From assembly GCA_002887195.1 (NCBI GenBank), contig PJAB01001085.1, forward strand, positions 1 through 17,456: a DNA stretch of 17,456 nt. The letters are read 5' to 3'. Positions 1-7,261 of this stretch are shown piece by piece; the first letter of the stretch is position 1, and every line of letters starts with the position of its first letter. This stretch comes from Chrysochromulina parva (Eukaryota > Haptophyta > Prymnesiales > Chrysochromulinaceae). The notes below the pieces were generated by a model. The model did not search any database. It worked only from the letters and a program-made list of their open reading frames with translations, and was not told the DNA's origin. The translations under genes and the position numbers were made by a program.

Positions 1-12
1 GAGGGCGGCGAG

Positions 13-68
<56 letters not shown>

Positions 69-192
69 GAGAGAAGGGGGGGGCTTCGGGGGGGGTACAA
101 TAAACGGCGGCGGCGGCTCAGATGGCGGCGACGGCGGCGGCGGCGACGGCGGTGACGGCGGCGGCGGCGACGGCGGTGACGGCGGCGGCGGC
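1..192. repeat. GGC-rich minisatellites
   Basis: Positions 1-67 are near-perfect copies of the 9-mer GAGGGCGGC. After a G-rich interruption (about 68-110), positions 112-192 hold GGC/GAC triplets with a longer period, alternating GACGGC and GGTGACGGC blocks. The reading frames across it encode only Ala/Thr or Gly/Asp runs, so I treat it as simple repeat rather than coding sequence. Confidence 0.9.
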
Positions 193-1070
193 GGATAATG
201 CGTGTGGGGGGTATGCGAGTGGGGGGTATGCGTGTGGGGCGCATGGGGGTGATGCGGGTGATGCGGGTGATGCCTATGGAAAAAGAGTTTCCGGTGCTCT
301 CCTGGGACGTGCTTGTGAGCAGCCAGCTCAATGGATGCCGGGGCTACGTCCTGGCTGATGCTTGGGTCGCTGATTAGGATTCCGCTCTTGGCCGAGGCGA
401 CCAACGTGAGGGCGATTGTGGCTGCCAGCATCCTGTTCCGACGGCGGCGTGTACTCGGTGGGCACCCTGCCAATCTGTGCATGAGCGCCAGTCGAGACGA
501 CGGAGTGAGCACCCTCAAGGGTGGCTGCAGCTGCGGGGGTGTTGCGTCTCTTGAGCGCGCGCGCGCACCTGCGGTCGCGGCTCCCTGCCCGGAGGGGGTC
601 TTGGTGCGCGTCCGCTTGGGAATCGCTGATGAAGACTCCGCCGCTCAAAATCCGTCGGCTCGGCGTCACCGAGACACCGTCGGTCTTTCGTCGGCAGCAA
701 CCAAATGGGGAATGAATTCGTCATTTCGGCGTCAATTGACGCGAAGGCCGTATCGTCAAGCTCCGGGGCCGAAGCTTGCCGACCCAGAGGACACGGAGGT
801 TGCCTCCACCTCAGGTCTTCAGCAGAACCGCCCGGCCCCTTTTTGGGGTGATCTTGTGGAAGGGCTTTTCTTCAACAGGCAGCGCATAACCAAGTGCCGC
901 GGTGCACACATCTTCCGTTCAGGCACTGTTCAGGCAGCACATGCATCCGTAGGGGACACGCCTTCGACAATCACATGGGTGGGAATTGAATTGACTCGAC
1001 TTGACTTGCCTCTAATGGAACTCGTTCTCTTTACAAACAAGTTTCAACCCTCGTCTCAGCTCTCGGGTCA
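193..1070. other. Region without a supported gene, upstream of the WW/PAP gene
   Basis: A short tandem stretch at about 205-272 repeats GGGGGTATGCG and GATGCGGGT units. The rest is mixed sequence with overlapping open frames on both strands; the longest is + 331-1110, about 259 codons. None shows a recognisable domain, signal peptide or sensible composition. The last ~70 bases before 1071 are probably promoter or 5' UTR of the WW/PAP gene. A pentamer-like ACTTG/ACTCG run at about 988-1008 recurs at about 11036-11053. Confidence 0.5.
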
Positions 1071-1431
1071 ATGCTCCCGCCGCTCGCGCTCCAGCTGGTT
1101 GCGGCCTTAATCCTGCACCCTGCATCGAGACCCAGCACGCAAGTTCATCCCCTTAGGATGGTCGAGGACCTGTGCCCTGGCTGCCCGAGCCGCTGCAGCG
1201 GCTGTCCTTGGATCTCGCACGACGACGAGCCCGCTCAGCCCATGTTTCTGGCGCGCGTGAACACCAACGCGTCGTCATCGCGCCTGAGCGCGCCGCGCAT
1301 GTCACTAACGGAAGGGATTCCGGAACCGTGGGCAGCCTACATGGACGACGAGAGCGGCCAGACCTATTACCACAACCCACTCACAGGCGAGTCGGTCTGG
1401 GAGCTTCCACCTGTGGCTAGCAGCAGCAGCA

Positions 1432-1477
<46 letters not shown>

Positions 1478-1500
1478 GAGCAGCAAGAGCAGCAGCGGCA

Positions 1501-1532
<32 letters not shown>

Positions 1533-2399
1533 TGCGTTGACGGCAGCAGCGGCAGCAGCAGCCGCCGCAGCGCGCCCGTCGACGAGCTCAAGGCGCGGCT
1601 GCTCACGCTCGTGAGCACCCTACCCGATCGCGGGCGCGAGTGCACGCTCTCCGACCTGCCCGCGGCGGCAGCGATCCTCAAGGTGGTCGACGAGCTCGAG
1701 CCTCTGGACCCAGCGTCTCGCGATGGCTGGATGAGCTCGGACGCCTTGTCAGCCGGGGGTCGACCTGATATGGGTTGCCTAATATGGGTGTTGCGCTACA
1801 CCTCTTCACGCACGTTCCACCTCAACACTGGGCTCACGGGCTACGCATACCAACGGCCCGACTGCTCCACACCCCAGCTTCTGCTCAGCTTTGACAAACC
1901 CCGCCGCGGCGCGTGCATCCTCGAGGAGCCGATCGTGCGCCCAGGCGCTCAAGGCGCCGTGCCGGGCGATTCGATGGTGGCCGAGTGCACGTACAGCGCG
2001 GGAGCGAAGGACGTGATGCGGCTCGAGGCGCGAGAGATGCGCGCGGATGGGCGCCGCTGGTCGCCGCGAGACCCCAATCTGGGTGATGAGGTCGATCTCG
2101 ACGCTGAGAAGGCCATCCGTGTGATTGCGGCCACGCTCCCAGTGTTCCTGGACGAAACCCTCCTGGTGCTCCGCTCGGCTGTCCTCGAGTCGGTGCTCTT
2201 CGTGTGGACGCCCTTGAACACGCCCGACCCGCCACCCGTCGAGCTGCCGGAGCAACTTGGCGGGCTCACGGACGTTGGGAGTAGCAGCTTGAGTGTACTG
2301 GAGCGCGCTCTCGCTGCGCGCGACGCCGCCAAGAAGAGTGGGAAGGGCGTGGGGCGGCCGTCCTCGCACACGTCCGTAGGCAAGATAGGGAACGAGTGA
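1071..2399 (+). CDS. WW domain plus PAP/fibrillin-like protein
   Basis: A 442-residue single-exon frame. The ATG at 1071 is the first after an in-frame TGA at 1002. Residues 1-23 are hydrophobic and Ala/Leu-rich, like a signal peptide; in an alga with a secondary plastid this could be the first part of a bipartite plastid-targeting signal (inference). Residues about 84-114 form a WW domain (W87, Y99/Y100, N102, W110, P113), a proline-ligand binding module. Ser and Gly homopolymers (about 117-165) link it to residues about 170-382. These match the plastid-lipid-associated/fibrillin pattern: a helical N-part (DELKARLLTLVSTL), the W-x-LRYTSS strand at about 239-246, and a C-terminal FLDETLLVLRS...LFVW strand. 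Fibrillins bind lipids in plastoglobules and thylakoids. A WW domain on such a protein is uncommon. The WW call is firm; the fibrillin call is good but made by pattern only. Confidence 0.8.
1419..1531 (+). repeat. AGC then GGC microsatellite inside the WW/PAP gene
   Basis: About 80 bases of AGC-type triplets (with AAG and AGG interruptions) run directly into about 30 bases of pure GGC. In frame they encode a poly-Ser then poly-Gly linker between the WW and fibrillin-like domains. The tract is likely length-variable between strains. Confidence 0.9.
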
Positions 2400-2824
2400 G
2401 CGGTCTGCGGAGGCGACGCTCGGGGAGAGAATTAGTCACAGGGTGTATGATGGGATGTGCTGTGTGAAGTGTGATTATCGTGAACGAAAGTGGCGCGCGC
2501 GCAAAAATCGAATGTCGTCGGCGTGACCCGGGCCGCCCGCGCCCGACGCGGGCCGGACGGCGCCATGGACGGCGCGCACGGGGCCCCCCGGTCTCATTGG
2601 ACATTGCCCAGGCTGCGCAACCGTGCAACCGAGACGGGCACGAGGGGAGACGGGAGAGGTGGATCGTTTCAATGCGTCAAAAGAACACGCACGCGGCCCG
2701 CCCCCCCCACCACGCGCCTGTTGCGGTGAAGTGCGGCCATGAGTGGCCGGCCATAGGCGGGCGTACTCTCTCACACAGCTTCTCTCGTAGGGCATGTGAG
2801 TGCCCGGCCGGGGCGTGTTCTCTC
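2400..2824. other. Convergent intergenic region
   Basis: This holds the 3' ends of the WW/PAP gene (+) and the phosphodiesterase gene (-). It is GC-rich (for example the GGGGCCCCCCGG stretch near 2580). It contains the 55-bp tandem duplication described separately at 2738-2844. I see no RNA gene and no plausible coding sequence; the overlapping open frames here are Arg/Pro-rich by-products of GC content. Confidence 0.5.
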
Positions 2825-2844
2825 TCACAGCTTCTCACGTAGGG
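2738..2844. repeat. Tandem duplication of the 3' end of the phosphodiesterase gene
   Basis: Unit A (2738-2792, 55 bp) and unit B (2793-2844, 52 bp) are adjacent imperfect copies. Both begin CATG(TG)AGTG, continue through a CCGGCC-rich centre and end in TCTCTCACA(CA)GCTTCTC..CGTAGGG. Unit B contains the true C-terminal codons and stop of the phosphodiesterase (REKL, stop at 2825-2827), so unit A is a downstream copy of the gene's end. Confidence 0.8.
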
Positions 2845-3724
2845 CGGCGAGGAGATCGTTGCCGGAGCCGTCCGGATCACACACATCATTGACCTCGAGT
2901 AGGTTCAGCTGTTTGGCCCACCTCCCGGCTCGGACCTGGTCCGCCAGGAATCGGTTCAGGCCCGACTTGCGCTCATCCGTCACGAGCGACGAGTTGCGCA
3001 GCGTGCCGCAAGTAACCGACTCGGCGCTCTCTTGCCAGAGGGTTTGGGCCTGCATAAAGGCGGTCTCCGAAAGGCCAAGCGCCGTGAACCCGTCCAGGTA
3101 GGTCTTGATCTTCTCCATCTCCTGCTCGTGCGCCGCGTCCGTCGCCCAGCACCGGCAATTGCATGCAAGCGACGAGTCATACTTTGTGATGGCGCATGCG
3201 ACGGCATTGGCCGTCGGCTGGCCGGTGATGATGAGGAACGAACCACCAGTTCGCAGCTTCCCCATAGCTTTCGCCTGGCCGTAGGTCGTCTGTATTGCTC
3301 GGCAGTCCTGAACATTGGAGACATTCTGCGCGATGGCCACTGCGCCCACTGCCTCCATGCAGCCCTTACCCTCGCAATCCCAGACGGTCATGAGCACGAG
3401 CTCGTCAGGGTTCCTGGCACACCATGCCTTGATGTCCGCAATCGACTGATTGAACGAGTAGTCGACGGCCACGCCGCCGTGATGCCAGATGAGCCCTTTG
3501 TCCGGGTCATTCAGCGGCCGAGCGTCAAAAGCACGGGCTCCACATTCAAGCTGACCTGCAAGGCCCTGACTTTGCGTCTTGGTCCACCCATTCACGAGCC
3601 CCCCGGGCAGGTAGCCACTTCCAGCGTCGTGCGTCAAGATGAACGGGGCATGGGTCAACGGAGTGCTGTCGGGGATGAGCGGACGCGATGCCACAGATCC
3701 CAGCAGCAGAGCGACGACCATCAT
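2825..3724 (-). CDS. Secreted PI-PLC X-domain-like phosphodiesterase
   Basis: A 299-residue intronless frame; an in-frame TAA lies directly before the ATG (3725-3727), so the start is firm. Residues 1-13 (MMVVALLLGSVAS) look like a short signal peptide. The rest matches the PLC-like phosphodiesterase TIM barrel. ILTHDAGSGYL carries the first active-site His (H32), GARAFDARP (62-70) is the conserved G-x-R-x-x-D-x-R strand, and IWHHGG (79-84) the second His (H81 or H82). The length fits a stand-alone X domain without the Y, PH and C2 parts of animal PLC, as in bacterial PI-PLC and PLCXD proteins. In that family the two His perform acid/base cleavage of a phosphodiester, classically phosphatidylinositol or a GPI anchor; the substrate here is unknown. 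Several Cys (about 116-121 and 185-193) suggest disulfides in a secreted or luminal protein. Confidence 0.8.
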   Translation of the reverse strand: MMVVALLLGSVASRPLIPDSTPLTHAPFILTHDAGSGYLPGGLVNGWTKTQSQGLAGQLECGARAFDARPLNDPDKGLIWHHGGVAVDYSFNQSIADIKAWCARNPDELVLMTVWDCEGKGCMEAVGAVAIAQNVSNVQDCRAIQTTYGQAKAMGKLRTGGSFLIITGQPTANAVACAITKYDSSLACNCRCWATDAAHEQEMEKIKTYLDGFTALGLSETAFMQAQTLWQESAESVTCGTLRNSSLVTDERKSGLNRFLADQVRAGRWAKQLNLLEVNDVCDPDGSGNDLLAALREKL

Positions 3725-4450
3725 TTACTTGTTCGCCGCGGCGTTTGCGTTGCGCAACTCGGCGAAACTGAAAGTACGTCCCGTTTAGGAAACCTCGGCG
3801 CCGGCACAAGGGGTGCCCCATCCTCGGGCGGGGTTTTCGGATTGCGTTTGCCGCTTCTGTTCGGGATGAACGGCGCGCCGAACGGGACGCGAACAAATCG
3901 AAACCTACTGATTACAAATGACTGCTTTCCTGCGTTCAGCGTTGACAGGCGAGACGACAGCCGGACAGTGCCGTCAGTGGCTGCGCCTCCGAACCCCTGA
4001 CGCGTGCCCCCCTGCGGTGACGGCTTGGCGCTTCCCCTTACGGAGCGTTCCGGATCGCGCTTTTGCACGCTGGCAGACCTTGCGAGTTCTTGCGAGACCA
4101 GTAGAGTCGACGAGGAGCCCGGAGCTCGGCCTTGAGCTCGGCTCACGGCTGATCTGCCTCCTGAAGTAATCCTGAAGACCTCCCCAGTCCGGGCTCTCTG
4201 TCGTCCGTGAAATATACTGAATCCTCGTTATCCGTTGTGCGTTCAGTCCCACACCGGAGGGCTCGGAGATTGACTCCTGCTTGCTCACTCGTCGATGTAC
4301 TCTCACCGCGCGTGCGACTCGGAAAAACCATCCTAGGCTCAGACTCAGATCCGTTCTTAGCTCTCTCTTAGCTCTCTCGGGGCGAAATCGGCGCGTTGTG
4401 CCTCGTCCTTCGCCCGCCACGGCGCTCTCGCCATGTCGCACGCTCGTCCT
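3725..4450. other. Spacer between phosphodiesterase and TM9SF genes
   Basis: Both neighbours lie on the minus strand, so this should hold the phosphodiesterase promoter/5' UTR and the TM9SF 3' UTR. Small duplications are visible (CTCTTAGCTCTCT near 4358-4378; TTGCGAGTTCTTGCGAGACC near 4080). The minus frames here (for example 3974-4441 and 3721-4146) are Arg/Ser-rich and show no domain, so I do not call a gene. Confidence 0.5.
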
Positions 4451-7136
4451 CTACTCCACCTTGACGGCCGCGTAGATGGCACGCACGAAGAACCAGGCGG
4501 CGAAGAAGCCGACGGTGCCAGTGAGGATGGCGAAGGAGTACGAGGCGATGGCCATGTACCCTACGTACAGCAAGATGGAGACGCCTCGCGTCATGACCAT
4601 CTTGGTGAGCATGTAGATGATCGAGTAGATGAAGAGATAGAGGCCGGAGCAGCCCGAGGTCAAAAAGGAGCGCCACCACCAGTGGTAGTCCTCGGCGCAC
4701 AGCTGGAAGTAGCACATGACGATCGTGATCTCTGCGCACGTGACGATGAGGATGAGGAGGACGAGGAAGAGGAAGCCGAAGACGTAGTAGTACTGGTGCA
4801 GCCAGATGGAGGAGAGGATGAAGAAGAGCTCGATGAAGACGGCCCCGAACGGGAGCACGCCGCCCACGAGGACGCAGAAGACGGGCGTCATGTACCACGG
4901 GCGAGCCGGCACCGAGCGCGGGATCAGGTTCGTCTTTGTCGGATACTCGAGCACCTGCCAAATTAGGAGAACTCGCGCTCTCCTCATTGCGTGCCATAAG
5001 GTAGCAATCAAGCGCAATCAGGTGCACTCAAGGGACCCAAATCAGGGGCCGAGGCACCTTGCGCTTGTACCCAAAATAGGAGCCGCAATCAAGCGCAATC
5101 AGGGGCAATCAAGCGCAATCAGGGGCCGAGGCACCTTGCGCTTGTACCCAAGATAAGAGCCGAGGCCCACGAGGGGCACGGACACCCCAAACCACATGCA
5201 GAGCAGCGCGAGCATGGTGGTGAATGGCACGGCACCTGATGAGGGAGGCAATCAGAGGTCATCAGGGTGAGGAGCACCTGATGAGGGAGGCAGTCAGAGC
5301 AGCGCGAGCAAGCATGGATGTGAATGGCACGGCACCGCTCGACTTCACCTGATGAGGGAGGCAATCAGAGGTCATCAGGGTGAATGGCACGGCACCACTC
5401 GACTTCTCGCCCCAGATGAACAGATTGAGTGTGAAGAAGATGATGGCCACGATGCCCGGGAACATGAGCGCCGTCTTGAGCGTGGTCAGCCTCCACTCAG
5501 TGCCGCGGAAGCCCTTGTACATGACCGCCGATACGTAGCCGGCGAGCGCGCCCATGAGCACGAAGAGCAGCAGCAGGGCCGTCATGAGCCCACCTCGGTT
5601 CGAGGGCGAGAGAAAGCCGAGCACCGCGAAGGCCATCGTGACCACGCACATGCCGAGAACCTGCCAAATAAGGTGCGCTCAGAGCGCTTAGGGAGGCAAT
5701 CAGAGGCCTTATCTAAGCACCTGATGAGGGAGGCAATCAGAGGTCATCAGGGTGAGGAGCACCTGATGAGGGAGGCAATCAGAGGCGCCATCTGAGCACC
5801 TGCACGCCGGTGCCCAGATAGACTGCAAGCAAGCCCGCGCGCGGCGGCGGCCGGAACACATCCCCATGCACGAGTTTCCAACCACTCTCCTCCTGCGCCT
5901 CCTCCTTGGACTCAAGGTCGTTGTACCTGATGAGGGAGGCAATCAGTCTGATGAGGGAGGCAATCCGAGGGTCATCAGTGATGTCATCAGAAGGGGTCAT
6001 CAGTGGGATCGTCATCAGTGGTCCTTTGGCGCCTCCACGTTCGACTCTGGGATCGCCATCTCGAGATCGCCATCTCGAGAGCGAGCAAGGCAATCAATAG
6101 CAATCAATAGCAATCAATAGCAATCAATAGCAATCAAGAGCAATCAGGAGCAGAATTATCGCGAGCCAGGGCAACCAAGAGCAATCCTAGCAATCGTTAT
6201 GTACTGGCGCAGGTCGCGCAGCAGCGTGCGCGTCATGATCATCGCGAGCATGCCCGACAGGAAGAGCACGATCATGAGTGAGTTGATGATCGAGAACCAA
6301 TGGATCTGCTCGTCGGTGGCGTACAGGTACACGTCCCACCGGCTCGCCCACTTGACGTCGCTGTACTCCCAGCGCACATCATACGTGAAGAGGACTTCAT
6401 CTGACTTCGACACCTGCTGCGGCGTCAGGTCATGCGTCACCTCCTTGCGCGTCGTGCAAGTCTGGAGGCTCGTGGGCAAGTTGGTATGCGGGTCGAGGTC
6501 AGTGCCGTACTGGTGCTTGACCGAGAAGGGCTCCACCTCGAAACCGACGATGCGCGACCCCTCAAACGACGCCTCCATGTGGTACTTGAACACGAGCCGC
6601 AGGTGGTTGTACAGGTACGCGACGCCGTTGGCCGTGCCCGGGATATCACTCGAGCCTTTGAAGCCGAGAGGGAAGCCGCGCTCGTAGATGGTGATCACGC
6701 GCGAGGGCGTCGTTGGCGTCGCCGGCTCCACCACGCGCGTTGCCGCCGGCAGGTTGTCCACGATCATATCGGTCACGCGGTAGTCCTCCTCGATGCGTGA
6801 GCTGAAGAGCTTGGCCTCGTCGAGCGAGAGCTTCTTGCGGCAGAGGATCTTGCACGACTCCTCGACGCCCATCTTGAGCACGTAGTCGGAGTTCATGATC
6901 TTGTCGCCGCGCAGCACCTCGCCGAGGTTCTCAGCCACCGTCGCAATTACGGCTGGTTGGCAAAAGGGCAGAGAGTAGTACTCGTACGGGAGCTGCGTGA
7001 CCGTCGAGGTGAGCTTGTTGACCTTGAGCTCGACAAGCTCGCCATCCTTGTACTCGCGCGGCGCGACTCCGGGCAGGTAGAAGGCTGAGGCGCTCGAGAG
7101 GGAGAGCAGGCCTACTAGAAGGCTGAGACGCACCAT
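4451..7136 (-). CDS. TM9SF/nonaspanin (EMP70) membrane protein, five exons
   Basis: Exons on the minus strand: 7136-6205, 5926-5800, 5660-5396, 5235-5135, 4954-4451. The four GT-AG introns (278, 139, 160, 180 bp) keep the frame, giving 642 residues, the usual family length. A signal peptide (1-18, SASA cleavage) precedes the hallmark [12 protein letters not shown] luminal domain follows to about 279. [17 protein letters not shown] starts the first of nine membrane segments. Later hallmarks are [76 protein letters not shown] and [19 protein letters not shown]. Each splice junction rebuilds an uninterrupted family motif, which is the evidence for the exon borders. TM9SF proteins sit in Golgi/endosomes and act in sorting of membrane proteins. 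The C-terminal KVE fits the KXD/E Golgi-retention signal described for plant and yeast members. It diverges from the oxygenase gene at 7262. Confidence 0.93.
4955..5134 (-). other. TM9SF intron 4 (180 bp, phase 0)
   Basis: Donor CGCAAG|GTGCCTCGG at 5134; acceptor CTAATTTGGCAG|GTGCTCGAG at 4955, joining LGYKRK to VLEYPTK. The intron carries a second copy of the end of exon 4 with its donor (plus positions 5041-5084, 42 of 44 identical to 5118-5161). It also has three copies of a 19-mer starting GCAATCAAGCG at 5004, 5085 and 5105. Use of the copied donor would add 77 nt and shift the frame. Confidence 0.87.
5236..5395 (-). other. TM9SF intron 3 (160 bp, phase 1)
   Basis: Donor TCGAGTG|GTGCCGTGCC at 5395; acceptor CATCAG|GTGCCGTGCC at 5236. 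The first 17 nt of the intron (GTGCCGTGCCATTCACC) equal the first 17 nt of exon 4. Splicing restores [12 protein letters not shown]. Inside are three module copies and a diverged copy of the uninterrupted exon 3/exon 4 junction (about 5296-5345). Confidence 0.88.
5661..5799 (-). other. TM9SF intron 2 (139 bp, phase 0)
   Basis: Donor GTGCAG|GTGCTCAG at 5799; acceptor TTTGGCAG|GTTCTCGGC at 5661, joining TGVQ to VLGM. The intron is essentially three tandem units, each starting GTGCT(C/T) and carrying the CTGATTGCCTCCCTCAT core. The two complete units end in CATCAG|GT, so internal acceptor/donor pairs exist. The third is degenerate (CCCTAAGCGC). Confidence 0.87.
5927..6204 (-). other. TM9SF intron 1 (278 bp, phase 2)
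   Basis: Donor CCA|GTACATAACGA at 6204; acceptor TCATCAG|GTACAACGA at 5927. The intron and the next exon thus start with near-identical sequence. Splicing gives R-Q-Y-N-D-L. The body holds a decamer array CAATCAATAG (about 6091-6140, plus sense), a 15-bp tandem ATCGCCATCTCGAG (about 6051-6079), several GTCATCAG pieces (5970-6025), and two copies of the CTGATGA module at 5927 and 5948. Confidence 0.85.
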
Positions 7137-7261
7137 TTCGCACGAGGTGTGAACATTCCGGCTACACCAGGTGTCTTTTTACCGGTACCGTCCCGCAATG
7201 CAGCCCTGACTGATAGCGGAGTCTGCTGCTGGTACTATCGGAAAACTGCGGGGTGACCAGC
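7137..7261. promoter_or_regulatory. Short divergent promoter between TM9SF and oxygenase genes
   Basis: Only 125 bp separate the two start codons, which face away from each other, so both promoters and 5' UTRs must fit here or overlap. No TATA box stands out. A near-palindromic ACCGGTACCGT lies at about 7181-7191, and CTGATAGCGG / GTACTATCGG are two similar short segments. Confidence 0.55.

Larger units (their letters stand above)
5236..5978 (-). repeat. Dispersed 30-nt module with inverted ends in TM9SF introns
   Basis: Plus-sense copies start at 5236, 5278 (partial), 5349, 5721, 5763 (3' end changed), 5927 (partial) and 5948, with a degenerate one near 5690. In gene sense the unit is CTGATGA, a 16-nt centre containing CTGATTGCCTCCC, then TCATCAG. 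The 7-nt ends are perfect reverse complements and could form a stem. In gene sense the complete copies end in AG and are followed by GT (usually GTG). Plus positions 5232-5292 and 5717-5777 are identical over 61 nt. Confidence 0.9.

Noticed and set aside
331..1110. Open frame of about 259 codons on the plus strand
   Set aside because: Arg/Ala-rich, no domain or signal, overlaps the well-supported WW/PAP start in another frame, and equally long frames lie on the opposite strand, as expected from GC-rich DNA.
1765..1793. Telomere-like CCTAA units
   Set aside because: CCTAATTTGGG is not a tandem array of a telomeric repeat and occurs singly inside genes.
3974..4441. Minus-strand frame of about 155 codons between the phosphodiesterase and TM9SF genes
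   Set aside because: No recognisable motif, Arg/Ser-rich composition, and the region is the natural UTR/promoter space of its neighbours.
5236..5265. Hammerhead ribozyme or C/D snoRNA, because CTGATGA resembles the hammerhead core and box C
   Set aside because: On neither strand is CTGATGA followed at the right distance by GAAA and a cleavage triplet. For a C/D snoRNA the CTGA candidate lies only about 7 nt away with no guide region or terminal stem.
5236..5978. CRISPR-like array: ~30-nt units with palindromic ends
   Set aside because: Spacing is irregular, the spaces are partly identical or derived from exon sequence, the units coincide with introns of a eukaryotic gene, and no cas gene is present.
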